Shown: piece by piece, positions 35,671 to 48,206 of the stretch
Position numbering within the stretch: the stretch's first letter is position 1
How the letters are laid out: each line of letters opens with the position of its first letter
Assembly (NCBI GenBank): GCA_013400975.1
Contig: WBMZ01003295.1
Span: 248,001 to 312,000, forward strand
Length of the DNA stretch: 64,000 bases
Reading direction: 5' to 3'
DNA from: Atrichornis clamosus
Lineage: Eukaryota; Chordata; Aves; Passeriformes; Menuridae
The notes under the pieces: model-generated
Seen by the model: only the letters and a program-made list of their open reading frames with translations
The model's database searches: none
What the model was told of the DNA's origin: nothing
Position numbers and translations under genes: made by a program

Positions 35671-38600
35671 GGAGCAATCTGCACCCTGGCAGGTGGGAGC
35701 AGCAACAGAGCTGTCGTGGCACCACGCTGCCACCTTCCTTGGCACCAGCACCAGCTGCAGAGAGCAAGTGTGCATCACTCATTAACCCTGTGACATCCTC
35801 ATGGGGTGGGATGAGAGGAAGGGAAGGATGGAGGGGCAGGGAGGGACCGTGAATTCATTTGAAATACTTCTGCCTGGAAAAATGAGTGATAGGAAGGCAC
35901 AGCTGGGTTTCAAACTGGAGACCAGGAGTAGGGAATGGGGAATGCAAGTCTGTCCCTGGGCTTTATGGATCTCAGACTTTGGCTATATGCAAACATAGCC
36001 ACGTGCAGGATTGTCTGGTTATCCTTTTGTAGCTGGAATGTTAGTGGTATCAATTAACACGCTTAGTATGTGTCAAACAGTGGGGAAAAAAGTGTGTGCT
36101 ATAAATGGAAGTACTTGCATAAGACTGTAAGAACAAGATAAAATATTTATATTTTTCAAAGAAAGGAACTAAACTTGTTTCCTCTCCCCTGCATCCTGCA
36201 ATCTAGTCATAGGAAAACAGCAGAATTTAGATCTTGCAGAAGGAATTCCTAAGATGGAAATAAGAGGGGAAAATGGCTTTCTAGCATTTAACTGGAGGAA
36301 GAATTAACTGAAAAGAAGTTGTAAAAGTGTGACTGTCCATAGTCAGGAATATTAAATCTCTTATAACAAGGGTGGCATGAGCGAACGAGGTGCTAAATGC
36401 TGAAATCCTGGGGAGATGAAGGGGAAAGGAAAACGGAGCAGTGGGAGACGTCCTTGCAGGGCACTGTCTGCAAAATTGGCTGGAGCAGGACATAGATCCT
36501 TAAAACTTTTCAAACCCAATTGTTGCTTTCTAAATGAGGAGCCTGACATTTTAAAGGTCAGCAGCCAGGGAGGGGGTGACCGCAGTTCAGCAAACACAAT
36601 CAGAGTGTGCTCACTGCCTTGCCATGTCCTTCACATCAGGGTTGGGAACAATTTCTATAGATGTTTCCTAAAAAAACAGATCTCCAATGCCAAAATGAGG
36701 AAGGATACCTGATAATTTCCCCATTTCTCCTCCCTCTAGGAGAGCTAATAAGGGGGAAGTGGGCACAGAAAGTCGTGTGGGAGGCTGGGGGTGGGTTTGG
36801 GTAGAGGAGATGGAAGCAGAAGGTGCCTGTGGCAGGGGAGATCTCTCTGCAGACCCCGGCAGCAGTTCACAGCAGACACGCGTGCCTTGCTGGCAGCCGG
36901 GGGCCGTGGGCTGCTGTGTCACACGTGGCTCCTCAGCGCGTCCCTGCTCCTCCCAGCGGGACAGGCCCTTTCCAGACACAGCATTCCGTGGCTGAAGGCT
37001 CAGGCTCCTCAGAGCAAAACCCAGCTGGGGGCTGGCTACAGCTGGAGGAGAGATTAGCTGGGCAGACACATCCACATTTTTTTCACCATCCAGAACCTTA
37101 AAGTCTGGGTCACTGGAGCCACTTGTTCCCTTCCCGCGTGCTTTTTCTGAGAGCCCCGCACTGACCCGAGCAAAAGTATTCCTACAGCAAGTGACTAAAT
37201 AACCAAGGCAACATAAAAGAAAGCAGCTTTCTTAGATTCATAAATCAGTAGAGAACAGGCCTGGGCTATTGCAGTACAGCATGAGTAAGGTTTCTTTTCT
37301 TTTTACCCCATCTTCTAGAATTTTAGTATTCAAGTTTTAAGCCTGCAGTATGTATTTCTGTGCTCAAATACTTGGATGTTTGGATGGCTGAACCTTTGAA
37401 TTGTCAACATGCTGAGCATTTTGATCCTTTTATAAAACAAGAATGATGATTAAATGTTTCCCACAGCACTGCTATTGCAGCAGCCCTCATTGCAGATTCA
37501 CAGAGACTGATCTTGCATCAGGAACCACATTGTTCTGTAGCACAGACATCCCATGGGATTTGGGCAGGTAGGAAAGCACCGAGCTGATTGTCTGTGAGCT
37601 CGCTTCTCTCTGTAAAAGCATGTCACTGTGCTCCATGAGAGAGACAGGTATGGTTAGGAATGAGGTTCTCTTTAATTAGGGTGGAAATAGCAGGAAACAG
37701 CAAATATTATGTCATCTCCCACACCAAATGTCACCAAGCCTTCAGTCAGAAGCTTCCTATGAATGCGGGCACCATGGCATGGCCTGACCAGCACCATGAT
37801 CCTCACCAGCTCCAGTGGTTTTGCAAGGACTGTTTTGTTTCCTATATCCTAGCTTATTCTTAGGTTCTTGTGGGTTTTTGGTATGTAAATTAAACACAAA
37901 TCTTACAGGCTCACACATGTACAAAGAAGCAAACAGGTCCCTAAAGACAGGGGTGGCTCAGAAATCCTGCTAAATTCTCCCATAGCTTTGTGCATTGAAT
38001 TAATCTGGAAATAGTTTGGGAAGGCAGGAAGGTTTAGTGGGTGTCCTGCAGAGAACTGTGTTCCTCCAAGGCTGCAACGATGCTTATCTGCTTTCTGGAA
38101 AGCCTTTTTGTGGCAGGTTTGGCACTGACATGTGAGCTGGTAGTGCTGGGAGACAGAAAACCTCTCTGTAAACTGCTGCTTTGATGAAGCTCTCAGATGA
38201 GCCTTCTCCTGCACCAGGATGCTTCTTTCTTCAAATGGGTCCAATCTCTGCTAATAAATCACCTCCTCCACATGAGCAGGGTTTGATCGAACATCACAGG
38301 AGATATCATCAAGGGCTAAACCTAACATTTTCTATTCCATTACCTAAAGCTCATAATGTTCACTGTATCAAAGAAGTACAGAGTTCCCTCAAGCATTTCA
38401 ATCGCCAAGCCAGGCAACCCACAGTGAATTGTTCATGTGCAGAGTGGTTCCTGATTTTTCTTTCTTGGTTGCTGGGTTAGCTTTACTCCTGTTGTAGTAC
38501 TCCTGTACTCCTGAGCAGAATAGAGCAGGACTGTGCTCCCAACTCAGGGCTCCCCAGCTTCAGGAAAAAATGTTAGCAATTTAAATTTCCTATGAGTAGC

Positions 38601-41600
38601 CTATATAGCATTTACTGGGGCAGCACTTCTGTGAAATCTAGATGTTGTTGGGTTTTGGTGGGAGGTTTTTTGGTGTTGTTTCTTTTTATAAGAACACTAA
38701 AAGGATTCCAGTGATTTTGTTACCAGAGCCTGCTGGAGCAGAAGAGAGGTCAAATGAGTGTGGTTTATCTTGTAAACTGTTAAGCATCAGCGTATGTGCT
38801 GGAGGCCCTCAGTGCCACACACTCCTGTGTAGATTCAGTTCTGCCAGAAGCAGATGGGTCATGCTTCACCCAGGTTGTGTCTTGACTTTCATGGCCCACG
38901 TTCCCCTTTCCCCTTCTGCACAATGCATTGTTTTCCCTGCTGTTTTTTCACGCCAGCTTCCAGTGCTTCCCCTCTCTGCTCTCCAGCCATTACCTTCGGG
39001 CTTCATAAGACCTGAAAGAGCAAAGAAGGGATGAGAGCAGCAGTTCCCTGTGCAGATGCTGCAAGACAGCGCAGTCCTGGTGGGTTTCAACGTGGCAACA
39101 CGAGCAGTGTTGCTTTGTGTTCCCATCGGTGCATCACTTGAATCCGGGTCAAACCTGGCTGGTGGCTTGGGGAAGATTCTGCAGAACGGTCTGGAAGCAT
39201 CTCCCTGCACTGCCCGTGTGCCTCTCCTCGGGATCTGTGTGATCCCGGATTCTCGGTTGTGCCGGGAAAGGCTGCGTGCTGCGCAGGTCGCGTGGCTGCA
39301 GCAGATGCTGCTGAGATGGCGTGGAAAAATTGTGAATTCAGCAAACACTAAGTAGCACACGGCATTAAAAATTCACAAAGACTTCTCTGATACACAGTCT
39401 CCCAAAGAAGCTTTTTAATGAGCTGCAGCAGGGCTGGGTGAGGGAGCAGGGAGACCCTTCCCCAGTGCCAAGTTAGGAAACAGTCCCATGCACAGGTCAG
39501 CCCACTGGTTTGTGCATTTTTGGTTCTCAATTTTCAATGAAAAACTGCAGCATAGGGTTTTTTCTCTTCATATTTAGGAACTCAGTGGCAACTTGGTCAG
39601 GTTTGCTGTGGAAAAGTAAACTAAAAATTGAAACACTGTTGTTAGTGTTCAGTGGAAGATACAAGGATTAAACTGAAACAAAACTTGAAATAGTTTAGGT
39701 CTGGGATTTTCAAATGTTCTTTTGAAAGCTTTCTTTAAGAAGAGGACCCAGGTGACCCCGTTTTCCTCTGCGAAAAAAGCCCCAAAACTGTAGGCATTTT
39801 TCCGGTGGCTTTGTCCTTCAAATACTTTTTTCCCCTCATCTTAGATTTAGCCAAATTAAAGCAGGCTGGGTTGAAACACAGAGCCCCCGGGTCAGTGGCT
39901 GGGATGCTGAGGACGGAAGGAACAGACTGGGAGATGCTGAGATGGGCGGGGGGGTCAGGGGGTGCTTCACGACAGGAATCCTGAGTTGGCACACAACTTC
40001 CCCTCTGCCTTTTGTGCTGGTACCTGTGGGCCTTGCCTGCTTTTGCGATTCAATCTGGGGCGGAGCACGCGGAGCAGGCGCTGTGGGGATGCTCTGCCTT
40101 GCGCAGTGCGAGCCGTGACCTACTTGTGTTACTTGTGAAAGCAGTGCCCGTCGGGTGTGGGTCGGGGGGAGCTTTGTGTCGTGCGGCTCCTGCTGCAGTG
40201 ATTCTTGTTCTTATTGTTTTATTCATTTGTTTAAATTTATGTTTTGTCGTTTGTACTTTATTCTCTACTACATGGGTCATTGCAGAAAAGACAGCAAAAT
40301 GCCTTGTCTTTCTCCTCTCTTAACCAAAAAGCTGGATAAGAGTTCTGGGGTTTTCATAACCTACTTTCGAAACAAACGAATGGCAAAAAATAAACAGAAA
40401 AGATATTAATGTTGCAGCTTTGTTAAAAGCAGAAATCTGTGATTAAGGGTGTGCTTTTAAAATTTGCTGGAGAAGAAAAATGTATTTAGGTTTTGTTTAT
40501 TCTTTGCAATCTTTTCAGAGCAGCTGTGCCTTCCCTGCCAGACTGCTCTGCTCTGTGCTGCTCAGACGCCTTGCTGGAGCAAAAGGATGAAAGGGTGTAG
40601 AAAAGATCTGCATTGTTTGCCTTAGAGATGTTAAATATCTCTGACAGGGCTGAGACACCCATCCTGCCCTGAACAAATAGCTGGAGACATTGAGCATAGG
40701 GCTTACATTTTCGTTGAGAAAATAAATGGGAAATGCAGACGCTTATTAAGTGGACTGTGTGAATTGGGTGAGGTTTGTCTTGGCTGCTCTCCCCATGCAG
40801 CTTTGGGGAGCCAGGACAGACAGTGCTGGAGACCTGCAGGAGCATCCCGTGGGGAGGGACCACTTTGGCTCTCATTCATTCTGGTCCTGAAGCAAAGACT
40901 ACCCCCAAAAAAGATTCAGCTGTCGGCAAAGGAGTTTCTCAGAGAGGGACCATCAAGCATGAGCAGTGGTTGTATTTAGAACCTGAAACTTTTTAACAGG
41001 GATGTTGAGACCACTGAGTTTCAAGAAATGAAACATTAGTGTTGCAGGAGATCAGCATTGCAGGCTTACACCTGGACTTCACAGTTCAGGAGTTAACACG
41101 AGGAAGCAAGTAATTAATTATGCAGGTTCTGCATTTGCTATTCAAGCACCTATTTAGTCCTGGCACAGAGAGAGGGATGTCCTGTCTGCTGCAAATGATA
41201 AAGAAGTAGGGAAACTTCTGCCTTCTGAGAATGCAAATGAGGAATCTGCTTTTCGTGTTAGTTTAATTTGCTGTCTTCATCTCTGCACAGCTTGTTAGCT
41301 GAATGGAAAACTGTTGATGCTGCCAATGCAATCTGGATATTGTTTCATGGGACTGCAGAAAGCGATGAGTTTGTAGCTCTCTAATCTGCAGTAATTTGCT
41401 GCTAATTTGTCAACAGTCAACAACACCAGTGGCTACCACATGGAAACAGCCCCGCTGCCACTGCCTTCCTCTGGTCAGGGTTAGTGAAAGGTCACTTACA
41501 GCAGTGATTTTCATCTGCTGCAAGTGTTGTACTAAGCACAGAATAATGCTTATTTTACAAGGGGGGAATGAAATCACAGAGCAACTGTTGAGTGACAGAA

Positions 41601-43065
41601 CCCAGGTGCGTTTTCAGACTTGCCCACAGCTCATTCCCAACACGCCACCGTCCCACAGGGACCCAGCACAGTCATTGCACCCTGGGCACTGCTCTTGGCT
41701 CTGGTACTAAATCCTTCAGTTAGGCTGAAATGCAATTTCTGCTGTCATTGATCAGGAAATCAAAACAGGTGTTGCAGTTTTATCCGCTGCAATTCCCTGA
41801 GCGCTGTGCCTCCCTGGGGAGGGCAGCGGCTGAAATGGCCGTGGCTCCTGTCCAGGCCGTCCCTGGGAGAGGCTGACGCTGTGGTGTGACAGCAGTGCTC
41901 CCCCAGCAGCTCACAGGGCAGCTGGCAGCACTGATCCCTGCTGAGCTGCCCAGGGAGGAGCTGGCATTGTCACGGGGCTGTGCCCAGGCCCAGTGTGGTG
42001 CTGCAAGCCCTGCCGAGAACAGCCTCAGCCCCAGGGTGTTCTCTCCCTGCCTTGGCCGCACCAGGACCACACTTTGGAGAGACAACACCACGCATTTTCA
42101 TAATTTTTTTTCCTCTTTTGCTCAAACACTTGAGTCTTCCTTGTTTTGAAGCTGAGGGCTGGGTGTAATGAGCTGAAAACAGCGCAAACCCTGCCCTGGC
42201 CCTCTGAAATATTCATCTGCACTTTAAAAAAAGCAAGAGAGAAGGCTGGTTAATGAGGAACAGAGGGGAATTAGGGCTGTTTGGTCCCTGCTTCTGAGCT
42301 TTTCAAGAAATCTAGATTTAACAGGCTCTTGTAGAGCCAGGGTGTACTGGAATTGGGAGTGTTGGCTTCTGCTTCAGCTTAATTGAAACTTCCTGATCAA
42401 TCATCCCAGGTTTTCTTTGTTTTTTTGAAGTTTCTGCCAAAATTTAATGAAAAAGTTTGAAAACTTCAGTGATGGCAGTCTGCCTGCAGCTGATAGTTCA
42501 GGAATGTTTCAGCTGGAGCATTCCCACTCGGGCATGGCACAAAACTACAGATGTTGCCTTTCTAAATCTGTGTTCTGAGTTGTCTTCATCAGAAGTGGGG
42601 ACATTCATTTGGCAGGGGAGGGTGCAAGGGCCCTGTATGGACTCCAGTGCGTTTCAGGAGTGCATGAGCTTGCTGTCAGTAAGTAATGGTGTCTCCCCAT
42701 ATGTCTTAAGATGAAGGACCTCTATCTAAGATTTTTTTTCTTTCTCTCTTTCCTGTTTGCTGTGGACACGCATCCACTGCTGCTTTTCAAGGAGTCTGAG
42801 AGCTGTGTCAGCTCCATGGTCTGTGTGAGCTGCTGGCCTCAAGGCACTGAGGTGTTCCTTAAACTCATGGGATGCACAGAACATCCAACCTCTGCTGCAG
42901 CTCCAGAGCAGCTGTGCCCATGCTGTGACTATTCCAGCAATTTCCTGAGAGCATCACTCGTACTCTCCTGGTCTGTGTGGCTGCAGGAGGGAACTGTAGC
43001 TCCAGGGACTGCTCTCCAGCAAAATGAAGCATTTGGCTGCCCACCTGGAGATGGAAATGAAGTAA

Positions 43066-43210
43066 ATCATAGAATCATAGAATGGTTTGGGTTGGAAAGG
43101 ACTTTAAAGCTCATCTAGTTCCAATTCCCTGCAATGGGCAGGGACACCTTCCACGAGACCAGGCTGCTCAAAGCCCCATCCAGACTTGCCTAGAACACTT
43201 CCAGGGATCG
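43066..43210 (-). mobile_element. CR1 LINE, short 5'-truncated copy
   Basis: The + strand begins atcatagaatcatagaatgg, i.e. two antisense ATTCTATG tail units. It then shows the CR1 antisense text 'gggttggaaaggacttt', 'ccctgcaatgggcagggacacctt' and 'gctcaaagccccatcca' up to 'cttccagggat'. About 145 bp of the 3' end is retained, in the same orientation as the copies at 3.2 kb and 44.2 kb. Confidence 0.93.
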
Positions 43211-44219
43211 GAAGTGACCTGATAAGATTCAGAAGTGATAGTCTGCCTTGTCCTGCTGAGAAACCCAGGTTTCCCTCTTTGCTGCTGAAGGTCAGGCCCT
43301 GGTGTGTGTATGTGACCTGTCCTCAGCCAGCCTGGACAGAGGGGACCCCAGAACACATTACCCATGCTGGCTTCTCAGAGGCTTTTTTTTTTTCCCCCAG
43401 ATATTGTGAAGGTCACTTGGAGTTCAGGAAGCCGTGAGCTCCCTTAGATCCCATATTGTTCTTGTGGGAGACCTGAAGGAAAGCACACTGAGTGCTGCCG
43501 CGGTTTTATGTCTCTGCCCATCATCCCAAGATTTCTGCCTCTCATCAAGTCCAGTGGGATGCATCTGGAGGAGCACCATGGGCAGGAGTAGAGGATTCCA
43601 ACAGCTTGAAACCATGTGTAGCTTTTGATGTGCGAGTGGGGAATTGCAAAAAAGTCTCCCAAATAAATCCAGTGCTCTGCTTTGATGTGGCAGAGCTCAG
43701 GAGCAGATTTAAATATCTCTCTATGATTCCCAGGCCACCTCTATTGTGCACACAGAGAAATACTTAACCTTGCAGGGAATTATGTGTAAAACTGCAGTTT
43801 GCTGATGCATAAAAATTAACTATTTTTTGCACAGGAAGATAACAGCTATGCTGTTTAATATTTTAATATAAATATCCAAATATCAGTTTTTCTCCTACTA
43901 TTTATTTTATTGTATTTTTCATTGTCTGTAGTAATTCCTGTGCAGAATAGTTGTTTTTAGGGCACTGCAGGAGATGGGTTCTGCTCCCTTTTAGCAAGGT
44001 CTCCTTGTGAGAATTTTGCCTTAAATGGAAGGAGGAAGTTTTGAAGTCAAGATTTACAGCTTTGGGATGGTTGGCGCATGGAGTGATCTTGTATTAACAA
44101 CAAGCTGTGCTGTCTCTGTGTTTCATTTCCACTTTATATCAAACATTTAGAGAAGCTGTTAGTGGCTCATAGGCTTTGACTGGGGGTTTGGTAGTGGAAA
44201 GTTTGCTGATGTTTTTGAA

Positions 44220-44450
44220 ATCACAGAATCATTAATGTTGGGAAAGCTCTCTAAGATCCTAGAGTCCTCTTGGAGTCTATCATCATGTCCCCAAGTGCCA
44301 CATCTACAAGTCTTTTAAATACCTTCAGAGATGGAGGCTCCACCACTTGCCTGGGCAGTCTGTTCCAATGCTTCACCACCCCTTCAGGGAAGAAATTTTT
44401 CCTGATATCCAGTGTAAACCCCCTCTGGTGCAACTTGAGGCCATTTCAGG
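44220..44450 (-). mobile_element. CR1 LINE, 5'-truncated copy of a different subfamily
   Basis: The + strand opens with atcacagaatcatta. It continues with antisense text typical of another CR1 branch: 'atgtccccaagtgccacatctac', 'gatggaggctccaccacttgcctgggcag', 'tgttccaatgcttcaccacc', 'aagaaatttttcctgatatcca', 'caacttgaggccatttc'. About 230 bp remain. Subfamily assignment needs a library search. It lies 1 kb from the copy at 43.07 kb but differs in sequence, so the two are separate insertions. Confidence 0.93.
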
Positions 44451-45247
44451 AAGGTGAATGAAGAAGGGCTCTGCAACAAGGCTGCCTGGGCAATAACAGA
44501 AACTTTGGGGATCAAGTGGTAGGGATCAAAGGTTGGTGATGTTGCAATCACTTTTCTCTGTACAATCTCCTCCCAAACAGAAATTCTAATTTTGTACAGC
44601 TGTGTCTGCAATGTCTTACATGTTACATCTAAGAGTTCAAAAAGAAAAAGGTGGGAAGTGTTGGGAGGGGAGATGCTGAAGGCACTTTTTAATGGAGAAG
44701 GGAGTAGATGTTTAGGATGACAGAGTGGGATGTGACTCAGCAACAATGGAGAGAGCAAGACAGATGTTTGGATACATGGAGAATCAAGGCCTTTGGGACA
44801 GAGGATGAGGCTGTTTGGTTGAGGAGGCTGCAAGCTCTGCACAGGGATTGCTGCTTTGCTGTGGTGGCCTGTGCTGAGGTAACTCACAGGGCAAACCCTT
44901 TGAATGGGTAAATAAATCGAAGGTGCAACCTATGGTTGTTCAAAGTCAGTCGTCCATTTAATAGCACCCAATATAAAAAGGCAGTCTGAGGTCAACTAAG
45001 ATGAAAAATAACTGAAAGGCAGTGGCAGTTGTGTGTCTGGAGCTAAGCTGGCTCTGCTGATGGCTGCAACAGCTTGGAAACAGAGATTTCCTGATAGGGG
45101 AGAGTGAAGGAATCCCCAATCTCTTCAGCAACAACTAGAACATCAGTGTGTTATCAACATTATTCTCATACTAAAGCCAAAGCACAGCATTGAACCAGCT
45201 TCTAGGAAGAAAATTAACCCTATCCCAACCAAAATCACGACACTTCA

Positions 45248-45265
45248 TTTATTTATTTATTTATT
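45248..45265. repeat. (TTTA)n microsatellite, short
   Basis: Four to five ATTT units in tandem. Potentially polymorphic but short. Confidence 0.85.
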
Positions 45266-48157
45266 GCATGCTATATATTTATGGTATTCAGCCCGGAGGT
45301 CTGCTTTTGTTACCACACTGACCAGTAAATACCCTTGGTGCACATCCACCCAGGATGCCTCCCCTCCAGCCCCTCTTGGCTGCCCAGGCTGGAGCCCAAG
45401 GAACCCATTGAGAGTTCAGATATTGCCTCTTAAAATGAACCCTTTGCCAGGAGGTAAAGAGGAGGTGCTTACTGCAAGCTCCAGTTTCCTTGCCTGAATG
45501 TTTTCCCACCAGCCTGCCCTAGGCCAGACCAATATGTTCATGTACACAGTCCCAGGGGCCAGGTCACCTGCAGTCTGCATAAATTACTACAGAGCAGCAG
45601 CACGTGGAGGGGCTGACTCAGTGTTTTCCTTGTGCAGCTCCAGATGTGAAACAAATGTATTTCAATCAGCTGTTGACATTCATTTTCTTTTTAAACGGCA
45701 AGAAAATAAATTGGATAGTGAGGGGAAAACTGGAACAGGTTACCTCCTGTTTTCTGTAAGAAAATGGTGGATGGAGAAAGCTTTGTGGACTACAAGCATC
45801 TCTGTCTGAATCCTCTTTCAATTGTGTGGATAATTTTTGCTATAACTTCTGTTAAGCAGCAATTGCACTGAACCTGGCCATGCTATTTATACCCTGGGGA
45901 AGTCTAATTCCAGCATTTAATTTAAAAACAATTGGGAATTTCTTTGGAAGACATTCCTAGGTACCTGTGATAAAACATCCAAAATCAGTATAATGGGTGA
46001 GTACAGAAAAAAATCCCCCACATTTAAATCAGGTCATTACAGCAGGGTGAGAATTATGTGGGAAACTGAAAAAAGTAGAGTCTTCACAAAAGATAGTGGG
46101 AGAAAATGTGCTTTATCACTCATGCATATCTCCCTACCTATCAGCTTACCTTTGATAACTATCTGTAGCTGCCATTAAAAGTAATTTCAAAATTACTTCT
46201 AATTCTAGGATGACAAAAGGCTTGATTTGATGATAACAGCTGAGCAGCTTGAGGAAAAATCTGCCATGCTAATGGACATTGCTTAATGCCTGGGCTATTT
46301 CTGGTGGGAATGAGGTGCAGGTTTCTGACTACAATGAAAATCCCACTTTTCTCCAGTCCAGATCTTACAGGGAAGATTCCCAGCCATTGTTTGCTTGGTG
46401 CATTCAGCATTACCCATCAGCCTAGGTAAGAATCAGGCTTTAAGTCATTCCTCAATATCTTATACTGACTGATATGGTAATTTTGAAATGAAAGTCACTT
46501 TTCCCCTATTTTAATGGAAATGAAAAGCTTAAGCCTGTCACAAAAAGGATCCTCAGTCCTTCTATATCAAGTGCCATTCAAAGATTCTGAGTATGCCCCA
46601 GTTTCAATTGTACCACAAAACTTCATCATATGCTGCAGAGAAGAAAGGAGAAGTCCAAAATTGGGTAAATATTGTGTTTGACAAAGTCTGTGCTTTGATA
46701 CAGACAGAAGTTAGCCAAAATACCAAAGAAGAGATTATCTAATTCGTGGGGTGAATGACTAGGGAGGGGTATTGGCTGATTTCTTAAGGGATGTTCTTTC
46801 ATTTGCTTCATGCATCTGATGTTTTTCCAAGGTCCTGTCTGGGCACAGGAAGGAAAGACGTCCTGGGAAGATAAAAATCCCAAAGGTTTTTATTAACACG
46901 TGGCAAAAAGAAGACAGTGATGCTGGAAGTAGAGCTGCATGTGGCATTTGCTGGTGGGCTTTGGTGTGTGAGCCCAGCCTGCCCCGGAGCAAGGAGCCCG
47001 GGGTTGTGTCCCTGGGAGCTGTCGTGGGGTCACTGGCGGAGGATGGAAGACACCACCTCAAAACTGTGTTAATGACAAGAAGATGAGGGAGGGCATCGTG
47101 CCCAGTACACAGAAATGCATTTATCAAGTGTTTGTCAATGAGTTGAGTAAGCAAAACCCCATCTTCTGGAGTTCAATCCCTAGCTTTGTCTGTCTGTGAA
47201 ACTGTCTCCTTCTGTGCCAGCCTTTGCATCCCTGTGCCAGCATCACCAGTGGGTCCCATCAGCTGGCATTAGAAATGCACAGGAGTGTTTCAAACAGATT
47301 ATATGCTGTGTTGGAAACATCAATCTGTCTCGCAGGTTGTCTGCGTGGATGACTTGGTGTGGTACTGACCCTGGTGAAAACATCTGTGCTGGGCAGTAGT
47401 TAAGTTTCAACATTTTGGAGTCATTCCGTACATTTCTTTCACTAGAAAATGACTATAATTGTAGTAATTTCCTTCTAATGATGTGTGTTACATCTCATTA
47501 GCAAAGCCACTTGCAGGGGCTCTGTTCCAGGGGCAGTGGCACCGTCCCTGTGTGGAGCCACCCAAACGTGGGCTGTGCTGCTCCTGCAGAGCTCCTGAGG
47601 CTGTGCAGCTTCAGCCAGGCCTGGAGGTGAATCACCAGGCCCGCTTCCAACTAAATGCAATTGTCCCCAGCAGAACACTGTGAGGCTGGAATTAAAGTGG
47701 GTGGATAATTTTTTGCTGGCTGCTGCGTGCCTGAGCGAGAGGTGAGGAGCTGCAGGTGACTTTCTGGGCACACTGGGTGCTGCAGAGAACACACCCCTCC
47801 TTTGCCCAGTGGAAAGGTTCATCACAGACCAGATCCGTAGACCTGCTGGTAATTTCTCCTAACAACCCAGGATGGAAAACTCAAGCCCCTATCCCAACTC
47901 ATTTAAATTAATAAAGTCACTCCTGGCTTCCAGGTGGGCTGGATGAAGGGTTCAGGATAAAAGCCAGTCCCTGTTCTTGCTGGCTCATGTATCTGCACAT
48001 GCATGCCTCCAAGAAAGAAGAAAAAAATAGTTATCATTTTTATTCACAGGCCACAATAAAATCCAATTTACTTACCCACAGCTCTTGGGCACTTGCAGCT
48101 AAGTGGAGCTTAAAGCGTTTTAGAACTCACAGAGTAATAAAAGTAAGTAATGAAGTA

Positions 48158-48206
48158 TATTCATAATATAGCTAGAAAATATTTTCATAATATATCTAGA
48201 AAATAT
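48158..48206. repeat. 24-bp AT-rich tandem duplication
   Basis: Two adjacent copies of a 24-bp unit, tcataatatagctagaaaat at 48161 and tcataatatatctagaaaat at 48185, differing at one base in this core. A recent slippage duplication. Confidence 0.85.

Noticed and set aside
44384..44887. 167-codon antisense open frame near 44.4-44.9 kb
   Set aside because: Its C-terminal part is the CR1 fragment and the rest matches nothing recognisable.
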